64,000 nucleotides of DNA, from contig JAJEKV010000197.1 in assembly GCA_021234155.1 (NCBI GenBank), forward strand, positions 1-64,000. The letters are read 5' to 3'. Shown here one piece after another: positions 34,429-48,074 of this stretch. How positions within the stretch are numbered: the first letter of the stretch is position 1; each line of letters opens with the position of its first letter. Origin of the DNA: Isoetes taiwanensis (lineage: Eukaryota; Streptophyta; Lycopodiopsida; Isoetales; Isoetaceae). Made by a program: the position numbers and the translations under genes. Below the pieces are notes generated by a model that worked only from the letters and a program-made list of their open reading frames with translations, was not told where the DNA came from and ran no database searches.

Positions 34429-36362
34429 TTATTGAGTATTTCTAGCTATCCTAGATTGAATAACTGCTTTTCTTGGGCTTACCCTAATAGGTCCAGAATA
34501 GATCTTTTTTTGGCCCCTTCCTCTTTTTTTATGACTGACCTGCTGCCAACTTATTTCCTCATTCTCATTATCACTCACATACTCCTCCTCTTTGTTAGTA
34601 TTGGTATCTTCTTGAAAAATAAGAGGAGGAATGGATACAGTCATAAATCCCAGAGAAATCTTGAAGGAAAGGTCAATATTTTTAAAGGTGAGGTTCCAAT
34701 TTTTGTCAAACTTGAAATTACCTTCATATTTCACCTGGTCTTCATTAATTTTAATACCCTGATTGCTCATGCAATTGCTACTCTCCCCCTTGGGATCCAT
34801 GTTCTGCACCACAGTATTCTTGGGTCTCCATTCCTGTCTAATGATGGGGTAGATCTATTCCCTTTTTCCTCCAAATTTATTCCCTTGCCCTTATCCTCCT
34901 TTTTGGGCATTTTAGAATAATCAATTTTCAGGTTGAAAATCGTCTGCTCAGAAATCTTCACTATAATTTCCCTTCTCCATTCAGATCTGATTCTCTTTGA
35001 GATACACACTGAGGGAAAGTTAGTTTGGGGAATATTTATGCTAATGACTTCCCCCAAGTTTTCAGAAATTGCTTGCAAATGAGATTTAGTCCAAAGACCG
35101 GGAGGTAGATTGGGATAAATTACCCAGGTAGAAGTGGATATTAAATCATAATTACCCGGGATAAAGATCGGGTTCCATCTCATGATAAAGAATTCCTTAT
35201 TTCCAATATTATCCAATCTTTTTCTAAGAATAGACCCAACACTATTCTCGTCAGAGCACAGAATTTGGAAAGTTTTGTTGTCTATTTTGAGAATAGAGAG
35301 GATCGGAACTCTCTGAATCTTAGTGATCCAGAACTTAACCTCTCCAAGAGATGGGGGTTTGTCAGGAAAATGGATAAGGATCCCCTTTTTAGAGTATAAG
35401 TCTGAGGCCGAGGAATCCCTGATGCCAGAAAGATCTAAAATCCCCTTCTTAATCTCACTTCTGCTCTCATTAGCATGATAAGACGAATTAAGATCATAAT
35501 TAACTTGATTAAGAAGAGCATTTTTATAAGAGACAACATTCAAACCTTTAGCTGTGTCACTTTTACCCAGGATCGGAGCTCTGTTGCGGATATGGTGGTC
35601 CCCCACTTTGGTACTGTTCTTGTTCAGCCTAGCAATCTGCACCTCTTCACAATTCTTGCATTCGCACTGATCCACCTCTGTGGGGTTGAAGAACCCATTG
35701 CTGTCCCGGATCTTGCATGCCTTGGTATCATTTTTTAAGCGTATCTGATGAATTTCATAATTCTTGGAAACGTTATCAAGCACCTGGGCCGAAACATAAG
35801 AGAGTTTATTCTTGAAAATCCTTCGCTGCCTCTCGATAACTTGATCATCCACTTCTTCCCACCTCCTTATCAGTTTGATTGTGGCTGCTGAGTTCCATTT
35901 AAGCTTCTCCATTTCTACCAGAATCTCCTTTGTTCTATTCATCATCTCATTCATGGATTTCTGGAATATGTTATTCTTTAAACTGCAGCAATCCTCTTCA
36001 CTATGCCCTTGTTTAGCCGTGATGAGTTTATAGAGGTTTCTATCCATTTCTTGCAAGATTTCCAGAGTATTCCATGCCCAGTCCCTATCATTTGCTCTCC
36101 CGCCACTGTAATCCTCTTCGATCTTCTTGATTTTGTCCAGGCTAGCACATATTGAACCTTCTCCTGAAACATCCATGCAAAACGCGGCCGCCTTTTGCTG
36201 ATCCTTAATAATCTCAAAGGCAATATACAATTCCTTCAGATTTTTCCATGCCACATCGTTCCTGTCCTCCAGCCTAAAGATCATATTCCATTCCTCATCC
36301 TCCCTTTGCTTCTCTATGTCGATAGCCTTCTTTCCCTTCCCCTGATTTCCTATCTCCGCCAT
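34429..36362 (-). pseudogene. LINE D ORF1 (RRM-like gag protein with Cys motif), frameshifted
   Basis: 531 codons are open from ATG 36362 to 34767, then the sense continues in another frame to TAA at 34429-34431. The frameshift is near 34810. The N-terminal half is charged and helical. Residues 216-238 hold C-x16-C-x-C-x2-C with RDSNGFFN inside. The second half (about 320-490) resembles the DUF4283/RRM-like region of plant LINE ORF1 (WVIYPNLPPGLWTKSHLQAI, then a long basic stretch). A highly acidic then basic tail (EEEYVSDNENEE, KKRGRGQKK) ends it. The stop lies 8 bases before the ORF2 start, so ORF2 is probably made by reinitiation or termination-coupled translation. Confidence 0.8.
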
Positions 36363-36400
36363 TTTTCTTTCTTAAATTTCCCTGAGACAAAAAGAAGGAG

Positions 36401-36787
36401 CTAATTTGCCAAAGCAAACCTCCAAACTACAATTTCTAGGTCCGCCAAGAACTGAGCCGGCCTGAGATCGAAGAATGTCGACCAATGCCAGAGAGGTTCC
36501 GCGCCAAATCGATCAAGAATTGAAATCTGAAAGATGTTTCTTGAGTATCTTCCTACTGCCAGATATCCTGTATTATGGGCCGCAATTCTTAAAGATCCTA
36601 CTCTATGGAAGCAGAGAATGCAATGATAAAGAGTCCCGTAGGCCTGCCTAGAGAATCCTATCCTAGAATTAGATGTGTACGTCTGATTTATGATGCTATC
36701 TAGGTAAGCTACTGTCACATCATGATCCAAGGGAATGCTCGGGTACCCAAGTCCCTGGAGAACAGCCTCTAGAAAGGCCTCATCCAT
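36401..36787 (-). CDS. LINE D upstream ORF (ORF0), unknown
   Basis: The 128-codon frame runs from ATG 36787 to TAG at 36401, 38 bases before ORF1. It starts MDEAFLEAVLQGLGYPSIPL and is rich in aromatic and hydrophobic residues (LYHCILCFHRVG, LWHWSTFFDLRP). No domain recognised. A second short frame nearer the 5' end (from 36863) gives a highly basic peptide (VRRRKRHRLGKR). Being open over the full span in an otherwise damaged element hints at coding use, but chance is possible. Confidence 0.4.
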   Translation of the reverse strand: MDEAFLEAVLQGLGYPSIPLDHDVTVAYLDSIINQTYTSNSRIGFSRQAYGTLYHCILCFHRVGSLRIAAHNTGYLAVGRYSRNIFQISILDRFGAEPLWHWSTFFDLRPAQFLADLEIVVWRFALAN

Positions 36788-36886
36788 CGGGACCTGGTTC
36801 CGCACGCTTCCCAAGGCGATGTCTCTTCCTGCGCCTAACGTTCATCTCCCGCTTGGGAGACATATTTCCAACATGTCAGCTTTATT

Positions 36887-37799
36887 GCTGAATTAGTCGA
36901 ATGAAAAGACTTATTAATCAAGCAGCTCCCACTTTCAAATATAGTTGTTGTTACAACATATGCACTTAGTGAAGAACATGCATGTGAAGTCTATGTTTGA
37001 AACATATCAAAAGCTCCCCCATCAAGTTGCTCATTCTAACAAAAGAGCAGGTTCAAAATGATTTTCTTGTTATCGATGAAATGGTTAGACTGCTATATGG
37101 ATCCACTGTAATTTAATATGTTTAAGCATTTGTGAAGGTTGAGACTTCTATGCCAATTGGTAGGCCCTGCAATATGCGACATTTGATACATATTCGTTTC
37201 TTTGTCTCATATACTTAACACTTGAGCTTAATTTTGTATCTCTATACACACATTGGAGTAGGAAAAAAGCCCTCACAAGCAAGTACAGTAGCATGGAAGC
37301 CTTGCTTACTGTTTGTGAAGTTCATTCTGATGCACAAGCAGCAGAATTTGGAGCAAAACACACATTTGAGCTAGATGTAAAGCATAAAAAAATATATTAC
37401 AGTCATCCAATGATGCTATGCTATGCTCCAGGCATGATTTTTGCTAGCAAGGCATGATTAGGAATATGGTTTGAACAATATAGATAGTATGGGGACAAGA
37501 TCACTGTGCTTATGAATGTTGGAATTAGCCTCTAAAGTTGTCCCATCTCTAAATTCAAGCTGGCCAGATATAGGAATGCTTTGTTAGAGTGAGAAGGGAA
37601 GGATTGCAGCGAAAGGCAAATCAACATTGGTGCATTGAGCATGCCACTTTAACGTTTAAATTGCAAAGTATTGTTGGTTTGACAATAATCCATACTTGTA
37701 TTTTATTTGGTTGTATATAAATGAAAAATATGATTTGGCATGTTTTCACGCATTTCGAAAAAACAAAATTGAATAAAAATAAACGTGAATTATCACGAA
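36887..37799. other. Non-coding stretch
   Basis: No gene or element recognised. Confidence 0.4.
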
Positions 37800-38890
37800 C
37801 ATCAAACTTATACTTATGTTAAAACGTTGTTTTAACTAGTTAACTGGCTAAAAAGTTCCAGGAACCCCTTGTTTTAACTAGTCACTAGGCTAGGTTGTGA
37901 TTTAAATCGGCAATAGTCTATGGTATTTTAACTGGGGTAGTGTTGGTAGAAGTTTAAAGTTCTAGGAATCTTAAGTGGTTAATCTGAGCAATGCAATCTT
38001 ATCGTTAGGTTTAAATGTTCTAGGAATAGGAAGTTGTTAATCTGAGCAAATGCAACTTTGTGGTTAACTAGTTGCGATTGACATGGTTTATTATCTTTAT
38101 CTTTTGGTTTGAATAGGCAAGTACATTCTAGTGGTTTAGTGGTCGCAAACTATAACTTTCTAGTGGTTCAATTGCTCATTGCATGGTTAACTGATAATTT
38201 AGCTACGTCTCCTTCTTCTTCTTCTTCTTCCTATGGTTTAATTGGACAGACACTGGTATATTTGTGGTCTAACTGACCTATAGTTGGCAGGGGGTTAACT
38301 AGGCTTAAGCTTAATGGAGAATGCATAATTGTAGTTTAATGGGAATGGATCTCCAAGGGTTTAACTAGGCTATACTTTATTTAGGCATGCATATATCTAA
38401 TGTTTAATTTGACTATGTTATGGTTGGACCGGGCTACACTTGCCAGTATTTAATGCACAAGAATATCTAGCATTTTAGTTGGAATACCCCTACTAGTTGT
38501 TTAAGTAGACATTGATATACTTCTTAACTATTATTGACAAGGTTTAACTAATTAGGGATTAGTAGTAGTTAAATTGGACATCGGATATAATTCTCATAGT
38601 GGGGTTTAACTGGCCATATAAAGGTAGTGATTAACTTGGAGGACATAGTTGTATTTTAAATGTCTAAAGGGATTGAAGTGGTTTAATTATAACTAGAAAA
38701 GTTTCTCTAATGGTTTGAATGGACTAGGTTTAGTGATGGTTTAACTAGGAAAGGGTTTCTAGTGGTTTATCTAGGCAATCCATGGTTGTGTTTTAACTAA
38801 ACGAATGGTTTAACTGAGCAATGAATGCTTGTGGTTTAACTGGATAGAATTGGTAGTGGTTTAACAGTACAAAGGGAACATATTTGGATC
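37800..38890. repeat. Degenerate minisatellite with GTGGTTTAACTGG core
   Basis: Variants of TGGTTTAACTGG, TTTAACTAGG and TGGTTAATCTGAGCAA recur every 20-60 bases for about 1.1 kb, roughly 30 times. Spacing is irregular and no unit is perfectly repeated. A short TTC triplet run lies at about 38212-38230. No coding frame. Confidence 0.6.
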
Positions 38891-41800
38891 AGTATCTTCA
38901 AATTGGTTCTTATCATTACTCTCCTATTTTGGAGTAAGTAGATTGTCCTTCAGGCTCGTATTATGACATCTTCTTATATTTACACAGTTAGATGAGATAT
39001 GTACATTCTCTCATTTTTATATTAGATTGATAAACTTTTTGCGTTCGTCCTTCATAAAAAAAGAAAAAAAAATGGTTGTCCAATTCTTTAGTCATCTTTT
39101 CAGCAACCAAAACCTATTCATGGGTTTAAAAAGATAGGGTTGGTAGAGTACAAGCAAGATTAGTTATCCAATTCTTTAGTCATTTCTTCAGCAACGAAAA
39201 CCTATTCATGGCTAGTCAAAACAAATGAATCATTTGCACCGAATTACATACCTAACTAACTTCCTTGCTTCAAGTATAATCTCATGTATTTGATGCAACT
39301 TAGCACAATTATATGCATCTTAGTACACAACCAACTAAGTTGAATTCAACAAATCCATTCTAAGGGCAAGCCATCGTCACACAGCACCTTGTTCACATTG
39401 TTATCTGAGCCATCAAATTTTGTTTTCCATAGGAGACCTAAGTGAACGGGTTATAGAAAGTTCGAAATGCGTAAGCATAGCTTTTTATACAATGATCAAA
39501 ACTTTTGCATGTCAGGAGATGCATTTGCTTCTATAATTTGCACTTTGAAAAGATAGATTTCAGTAGCTTCAGATTATCAGTGCACAACGACATTACCAAG
39601 GTTTATAAGATATTGATTCCGTCCATCTTCATCTCCTTTTATCATACGAAATATCTGTACCCTAAGTGCCAGTATGGCAGGAACATTCTCAGCTTAGAAA
39701 TAGAAGCATTTGTCCCTATTTTGCTACGGACCGGTGCTAGCAAGATGCTTTATCAATATCCCACCAATAGGCTGGTCATGTGTTTTTGCCTTGCACATCT
39801 ATTTTGAGAATTTGTCGAAACATTGATTAGAATTGTTGTAGAATATACTTGTTACTTGCTAACCTGTCAATACCTTATGCCTGGTTCTTTTACATGATGA
39901 TCTCTTGATGTTTGCCAGGTTTATGGAAAGATGGATTTTTACGTGTTACTAGCAATTTTGATACGCTCAGCACTATGATGTAATATCAGAATGATTTACA
40001 GTTATATATAATATATAATTTTTGGGATGATCCTGGTTCTCAAAAGAAATATATAAGAGTTTGTTACAGGCTCAAAGGCAACAGTTTAGTTGAATGTGAA
40101 TGTTGCAGATACATAATTCTCTATACTAGGATTGACTCGCTGGACACCATGCTTGAAAACATGCTTGGCACTGGTGTACCAGGCATTAACATTTTACTTT
40201 CTAGTGTCACAACCGTGCATTTTGAATCCTTTACTAGCAGGAACATATTCCATTGTTTATGTTCTCAATCTTTAGTGGTTTGGCTTTCCTTTTCTCCCCT
40301 GTTGCTTTGAAACAATGCCATCCTTCAGTGGTTTTCATTTATTTTATTTGCTAGCTCTTATTAAGAAATATCTTTAGATATGATATGACGAATCGCATGT
40401 TTAGAGAAGATCCCAAAGTAAAGGCTTTGGCAAGAAAAGTCTTCAGATTCTTCACTGGTATTGGCAAGTATTTTTGATGTCTTGCAGGTTTTTGGCTGGA
40501 GGTAACACAGAAAGTGGACTCTGCTTTCAGTGTGAATGGAAGTTAAAAAAATCTACCTTGGCAAAAGAGCTTTTGATAAGGATTGTAGATGTGGCAGATG
40601 TGGAAGTTCAAACTGAGTTTTCTTTTGAGCACAAACTTGGTAGGCTTGTATCACTTCATCATCTCAATGCATATGTCACTTAAATGCAGGTGGTTTAAAT
40701 GCAGATAGGTCTTGTACTTACTCTTGCACTTCCAACGTCAGAAGATAGCCCCAAGCCCTCCTTAGAAAGGTAAATTTGCAATTGCAAAATTATCTTGTAT
40801 GGTTCTCTTAAAGGTTTCCGTTTCTGAAGTAGGCGATCTAGTCTTAACTTCTGATATGTCTGGTGCTCTAATTTGTCGTTTCAGAATAAGGTCATTTTCT
40901 AGGATAATCTTTATATATGTTACATTATCCACGACATTGCTATTCCATACCACCTGGTCTTTCCAAGTTAACTATGGGCTTGTATAATTTTTGGAGCATG
41001 CATTGGAAAAGCTATACAAAGTTGAAAGTCATTGCTGCTGCTGTAATCTCAGCCTTGCAGAGGTCTTTGTCCATCAAGAAGCTATAAGTAGAGATAGAAA
41101 TAGAAATGGTTGGATTTAGATAATGAGAGCGAAATTCAAACTGCTTGCATGGTTGTTTAAGCCCCAATACTGACAATTAAGTCTTGAGTAAAAACAGCCA
41201 GGCATATTGCTGCAACATATGTCAAAACCTTCTTATGTATAAGCACTCTTCTTTGAAAAAAGCACACAGCGCAGTTCAAGCTCATCCAAGTGTTAATTCT
41301 TTATTTATTTCTGTAAATAATTTCGAACAGACCCATATGCAAAATAATTACAACCATAATGTTTAAAACTACATATATGCCTCTAACTTATCAATGACAA
41401 TCATGCAAGTAGCTGCCATACTATACTATACATTTGTCCTACATCATCAAATGTCGAACAAACTAAGAAGGCAAGATATGCATCTTAACTACCACATCTC
41501 CATAGGCCAAGTGGTATTCGTGGGTGATAAAAGCCCAATCAATTCCATTCAATTATACAACATGGGTAGAATCCTGATCCATGCGAAATACCACGTTTTC
41601 AACCTTCTTTCACTTCTAATTGATGGGAATGGACTCTTAGATTTGAAATTAGGCCTAGATAACGAAATATTAACAACCTAACAAACGCCAATGTACAATT
41701 TGGATTCATGCCAATGTACAATTTGGATTCAGAGTTTGATTCCAACTTCTAGTCTTATGGATTCCATTTTCTTTTTCTTGGTAGTTTCAATTTTACAAGC

Positions 41801-42100
41801 TACAAGTATATAAAAACACATGCGACAGGCACTGTCCATGGCACTATCCATTATAATCGGCTAACCTTGGGAAGATCCTTATATGCAATTGAAGCTGTCC
41901 AACAAACATATATTCAATAAATTCCATAGATTATGTGGGGATGTGCTATATACGAGCAAGTTAGAGAGTCACAGGGCAAGTTTGACTGTTCTTTTGAAAT
42001 CATAATGTAGTTTGTCTTATTAGAGGGCCACATTTATGCCTGCATTTTTATGGAACATGCAAAAGGGTGGCCATAAAATGGACAGCCCCACCCAGTTTGA
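38891..42100. other. Non-coding stretch upstream of the peroxidase gene
   Basis: A 48-bp direct repeat (AATTCTTTAGTCAT, then TTCAGCAAC, AAAACCTATTCATGG) occurs at about 39080 and 39170. Frames at 39505-39807 and 40474-40683 are unassigned; the second follows a TCTTGCAG acceptor-like site. AT-rich otherwise. Confidence 0.35.
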
Positions 42101-42160
42101 GTAGCCTTGCAAACCAGGCCCACGCCATCATCATAATAACCTTGGAGACCCTTCTAAATA

Positions 42161-42246
42161 GCCCAACTTTGAGAGGGAAGAGAAAAAGGGCTCTATCTAA
42201 GCCCAACTCTGAGGAGAAGAAAAAAAGGAAGAAAGGGCTCTATCTA
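42161..42246 (+). repeat. Tandem duplication in the peroxidase 5' leader
   Basis: AGCCCAACTTTGAG, a purine run and GGGCTCTATCTA (42161-42200) is repeated with small changes up to 42246, eight bases before the ATG. It probably lies in the 5' UTR. Confidence 0.6.
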
Positions 42247-42253
42247 ACTAGCT

Positions 42254-43612
<1,359 letters not shown>

Positions 43613-43630
43613 CTGCTTCATTATTGGCTC

Positions 43631-43636
43631 AATAAA
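43631..43636 (+). terminator. Peroxidase polyadenylation signal AATAAA
   Basis: AATAAA stands 19 bases after the TGA, a little close for plants but in range. A second AATAAA-like string follows near 43656. Confidence 0.55.
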
Positions 43637-46140
43637 CAGTTCTATACGACTATTACAATAAAATCAACCATTTTTGGCCGACAAATAAATTCTACCACAG
43701 ATTGAAATGTTTTATTGTCTTAGATGACCTTACAAATTACAATAAAACAGACAAGTTGTTGAAGTAGGTTCACAAATATAAATATGGTGATGACTTCCTA
43801 AAGCTTAAGCAGTCTAGAAGTTGTTGTCAAATTTGACGGTACCTACCTATGGAGCTGGTTTTATTGGAAATAGCTAAAGAGCTTTTATATATGATATCTA
43901 TAACTTTGACATCGTTATTTTTCTTCACACACATAAGACCTATGAATTTGTTATCTAGGTATTCTAATGCTTTGTAATCTACAATTGATAGTCAATTTTT
44001 GAGCTTCAGATTGTGCAATGTGGGTATTTTTCTTGTTCCATTGTGGACACATGTTTAATTTAATGCTCAACACCATATAAAAAAATCTATATTACAAGGA
44101 TATTCAAACACCTTTGCACCAATTGCAACGCAACAAACAAGAACTTCCAACCACGTAGAATAGATAAACATGCCCAAAATTGTTCATTCGACCTACCGAA
44201 CTATTGTTAATGTAAGGTCTTCTATTGTAATTAATCTAGGTCCTTCGCATTGGCTTAACATTTAACTTTGATATGTTTCATCATTCATGTTATTGGTGCA
44301 TGTTGTAATATTTGTCTAAGGCCATGAATACGTTACTCCATGTCATAACATGCTATAAAAATGATCTAGTAATAATAAGAAAAACTGTCGTTGTGCTTTT
44401 AATCGTGAACCATTTTTTTGTGGTGAAAATACATAATCCTTGATGGTTATTTGCGCACCCATAGGGGAAGATAGTATTTACGCTTCCATATAATCATATT
44501 AAAAAGAAATGGTTTGTAGATTATTCTTGTAAAGTCCAAGAATTTACATAGGCAGGCAGGCAGACAGACAGACAGACAGACAGACAGATAGATATATCCA
44601 GGGGGACCCTACAGTAGGCCATGGGACTGGTCTATACTTACTGTGGTCTCAAACTTGAGATTTCCATGTTCTAGGAGTAGTGCATTGCCAGTAGACAAAA
44701 GGCCCAGGAGAAGGCTTGCCTAATATGGGCGGTTTCCTTCATGAATGAGGTTGAACTTATTGGAACTCAAGCTTAAAACCTGAGGTTGAATTAGGCCGCA
44801 TGATCAGGTGAACGTCCAGTTTGTTCCCCTCACCTCAAGGAAACCTTGAGGTTCTTTAACCATTGAAAACAGTTCTAACCCAAGCGTCAGGTCTTTTCAA
44901 ATTCAAGTCTGTCCACGTATTATATCACCTCATGCACTTTTAACCAATGTCGTTGGATCCCTTATTATTTATGGCGATAATGCAAGAAATTGAAATTGGA
45001 TGGAGAGCAACCCCTTGTGTTCTTTGGACATGCAGGTTTGTGTCTTCCCCTCCATTTCAGAGATCCATCAAAGTGCACCTCATGCTCTTGAAGTCTCAAA
45101 ATGACTTTCCTCTGAAATCCTCAAAGTGAGTCTATAATTTTTTTAAGCTAGTGCTACCAAAGCATATAGATAAGGGCCCTTCGTCCTTGCATCCAATTGT
45201 CCTTCCTTAAAGACCTCGATGTTATTGCATGAAATTAGTTTGCCCATCTCAATGCTCGAAATTGCCTTTGTTTTAAAAAATTTAATCTCTTTAAAAATAT
45301 ATAAGTGCCACCTTGACAAATAGATAAAGAATTTTGCTTTTTGATAAAATGCAATTGGCTATTATTTTTCTTATTGAACATCAAATTTGTAACTTTGAAC
45401 ATTTTTTATGTTCCTTGTACATAATGAATATGAATGGTTGCTTTCAAGTAGTGGTGGAATAGCTATGAATATAGCAAATGTTGATGAGACATCCCTGGAC
45501 ATCCTTGGCTACAAAAAAAAAAAATCTTCTGCAATCTTATGAATGGAAAAGTAAAATACCACTTAATCAGTTAAGTAATGAAACTTTTGTACCACGTTAA
45601 CTTGATAACCTTCTCTAGTGCAGATAACTGTATATTTTGCCTTAAAAGTTCTGAATGGATTGGATCAGCAAATTGATAATCTTCTAATTAGTAATATTAG
45701 ATTTACGCACAAAATCACATTATCCAAGATAGACCAGGGTCACATAAAAAAAAAAACACAATCCCCGGAAATGCTCACATCCAAAAGGGAGCATGCCATG
45801 TGCGTGCAGAGGATGGTACCCCCTCCCCCATCAAATACAATTTTCTGAAAGGCAAATTTAACCAAATCTGTACGAAATTTACCCCAAGTAGTGGTCAAAA
45901 CCCCTCTAACTCTGGAGTATACTTATGAAAGTGGATCAGTGCTAAGATCATCAAAGATGGAGCAAAAATCCAGTTTGAAGATGACCCACTATAGAGAAAA
46001 TATCATGGTGTAATTGTTGGAGATGATTAGAACTTTCACGATTTCGCAGATGCATTTGAAACTGAGGCAGGAGAGTAGAAAGACGTATCTGCAAGGCCGA
46101 AGACAATGCTGCATGATGGTTCTAGTAAGACCAATTCTGG
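43637..46140. other. Non-coding stretch with a GACA microsatellite
   Basis: A (GGCA)n(GACA)n(GATA)n run lies at 44551-44594. No gene is recognised. A short degenerate frame near 45940-46140 has several stops. Confidence 0.4.
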
Positions 46141-46640
46141 ATCAGTGAGGATTGTACAATCCAAAGAAGCAGCAGAAGTTTAATTTGCAGACTCATGAAA
46201 CTATAGCACGCTGCGTTAAAGATGCTTTTCTCAATTCTAATGCAGACAAAATAATCGTTAGATGCTCAAGGGAGGGAGGAAGATTAGGTGATGTGAGCAA
46301 TTCAAAAGATTTTGCAAGAAATGGGGTAATAGCACAACATAAGAACTTGGAAGATGGCGTTACTCCTTTGGCATACAAGCGAGAGAAATCAGATTTATGG
46401 GATCTTTGTTATGACTTTGACAATGATCATGAAATGATCCAACTAATCCTATAAAGCAACAAGAACAATCTATTCCTAAAGGAAGCTATAAGTATCATCG
46501 AAACAAAGCCAATAGCACATATGAAGCAAGAAGCTGTTGCACCGAATTTTACGAAGAAGAATAATATTGAGAAGAAAACAAGGAGATGTCAAAGGACCCA
46601 AAGAGGACTCACTTATGAGTCTGGCCATGATGATTTTTGG
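46141..46640 (+). pseudogene. Unrecognised broken frame
   Basis: The 100-codon frame 46152-46454 (KKQQKFNLQTHETIARCVKD, DKIIVRCSREGGRLGDVSNS) is flanked by same-sense but frame-shifted pieces reaching about 45940 and 46640. It looks like a decayed gene or retroelement gag. I cannot name the family. Confidence 0.25.
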
Positions 46641-46841
46641 ATGATGTAGCTGTAGTTTGAGGGAGGGTATTGATCTATGGTCAACCTCTACCTCATCATC
46701 CATAGTCACGTCATCATATGACATGGTAGTCTAATCTAGAGAGTTGCATCTGTTCATATAGGGTCGTATGCTTATGCATATATCTAAGCTTTGTGAGAGG
46801 CTTGTTCTCACGTTTTCTATTCATACTATATTGCATTCTAG

Positions 46842-47261
46842 TTATCTCCTGAATTCCCAAATATTAAGAGCTAACCCCTCATTTCTACCCTCTAAAATTT
46901 TATGCATTACTGCTGCAGAGCAGACTAGTTGGGTCCACATGAGACTAACATTGATCGGAGTCTCTTCGTTTTCGTGATATCCCTTTGCGTAGATCTTCCA
47001 TATGATCCAGGTAGTATCGGCCCTAAAGTAACTCCATAGAATGCTCGAGTTCGGATTTCCTATTTGGATTTCCAATTTGTTAATCCTTTCAAAACTTGGT
47101 CCATTGTTGTTGTCCCATTTCCAGCCCAGTTCTGTCACATTTCCCATTGCATCTCGTTGGCTCCCTATAATTACCATGCTCCAAGTGGCCAATTGCTGGG
47201 TGATTTCAAGTATTTGGGCAAAAGTATGCTGGTGGGGTACAAAAAAATGTGACTCCAGCAC
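46842..47261 (-). pseudogene. Possible LINE ORF2 C-terminal remnant
   Basis: The 139-codon frame has a stretch ILWSYFRADTTWIIWKIYAK that recalls the Trp-rich segment after the zinc knuckle of plant LINEs (compare FILLWRIWKGRN in LINE D). The knuckle itself is not visible. The assignment is weak. Confidence 0.3.
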
Positions 47262-47455
47262 TTAGATCAGCACCCTGCACCTACTATTCTATCATCGTAG
47301 TCCGCTTGTCATTCATTCGAGTTGTTATATATTTCTATTGATTATCTAATTACCATGTGCTAGTACAAGTAACACCCTAAACAAGCTGTCGTATGGGGTG
47401 TTACATGAGTCAGCATATGTCCGAACTCCTGCTTTTGTACCCCACCAGCATACTT
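47222..47455. repeat. Inverted repeat with perfect 23-bp arms
   Basis: AAGTATGCTGGTGGGGTACA plus AAA at 47222-47244 is the exact reverse complement of 47433-47455, with 188 bases between. The arms are far longer than expected by chance. It could be a foldback element end pair or an inverted duplication. Confidence 0.75.
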
Positions 47456-47800
47456 CTGCGCATTTGCTTCTTGATAATTTTGATAGCATGTATCTAGACT
47501 CGTTGTGCATTTTCACATTTCCAAAAAGTGCGCCTTGGCATGCCAGCTGCTCTTCCAAATCCTAATAAGGTACTGTCTCCTCTGGATTGCTTCTGTGAAG
47601 CCATGCTACTCTAGATTAATGAAGAGTCTTGAAGTTGCATTGTTACTCATTGCTTGCATGATTCTACTCGCCCTTGGTGTGTAGCTTATCCATGAAGTTC
47701 CATTTTCATTGGTTCGGGTCCCAGTCTAGTTCCCTACGTTTTTTAGATGCAGTTCTTATTTAATAAGTGGTGGTGCGACTAGAGTCTTTCGTTTGTTATG

Positions 47801-47957
<157 letters not shown>

Positions 47958-48052
47958 GGGTTGAGAGACAATTTGAGAGATGGGGAGAGATGGGAGATGG
48001 CGAGAGATGAAGGGAGAGTCAAAAATTTAGCTCTCCCTTTGAGAGATAAAAC

Positions 48053-48074
48053 GCCCCTAACTATTGTTAGGGGC
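48053..48074. repeat. Left-end hairpin of the Harbinger element
   Basis: GCCCCTAAC and GTTAGGGGC around TATT. The right end carries the same hairpin with loop GGCT at 51839-51860. Confidence 0.8.

Larger units (their letters stand above)
30249..36886 (-). mobile_element. LINE D: full-length non-LTR retrotransposon with target-site duplication
   Basis: The 17-base string AACATGTCAGCTTTATT occurs at 30249-30265 and 36870-36886 and brackets the element. The poly(A) tail (T-run to about 30274) is on the left, so it lies on the minus strand and is about 6.6 kb long. Order: 5' UTR with an upstream ORF (36787-36401), ORF1 (36362-34429), ORF2 with endonuclease, RT and zinc knuckle (34420-30811), and a small downstream ORF (30842-30492). 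RT catalytic residues are intact. The copy is disabled by two frameshifts and two stops. Confidence 0.92.

Noticed and set aside
46152..46454. A host gene at this frame
   Set aside because: No recognisable family, short, and flanked by broken same-sense pieces; left as an unassigned remnant.
48053..48074. A bacterial-type terminator hairpin
   Set aside because: It is eukaryotic sequence and the same hairpin occurs at both ends of a transposon, so it belongs to the termini.
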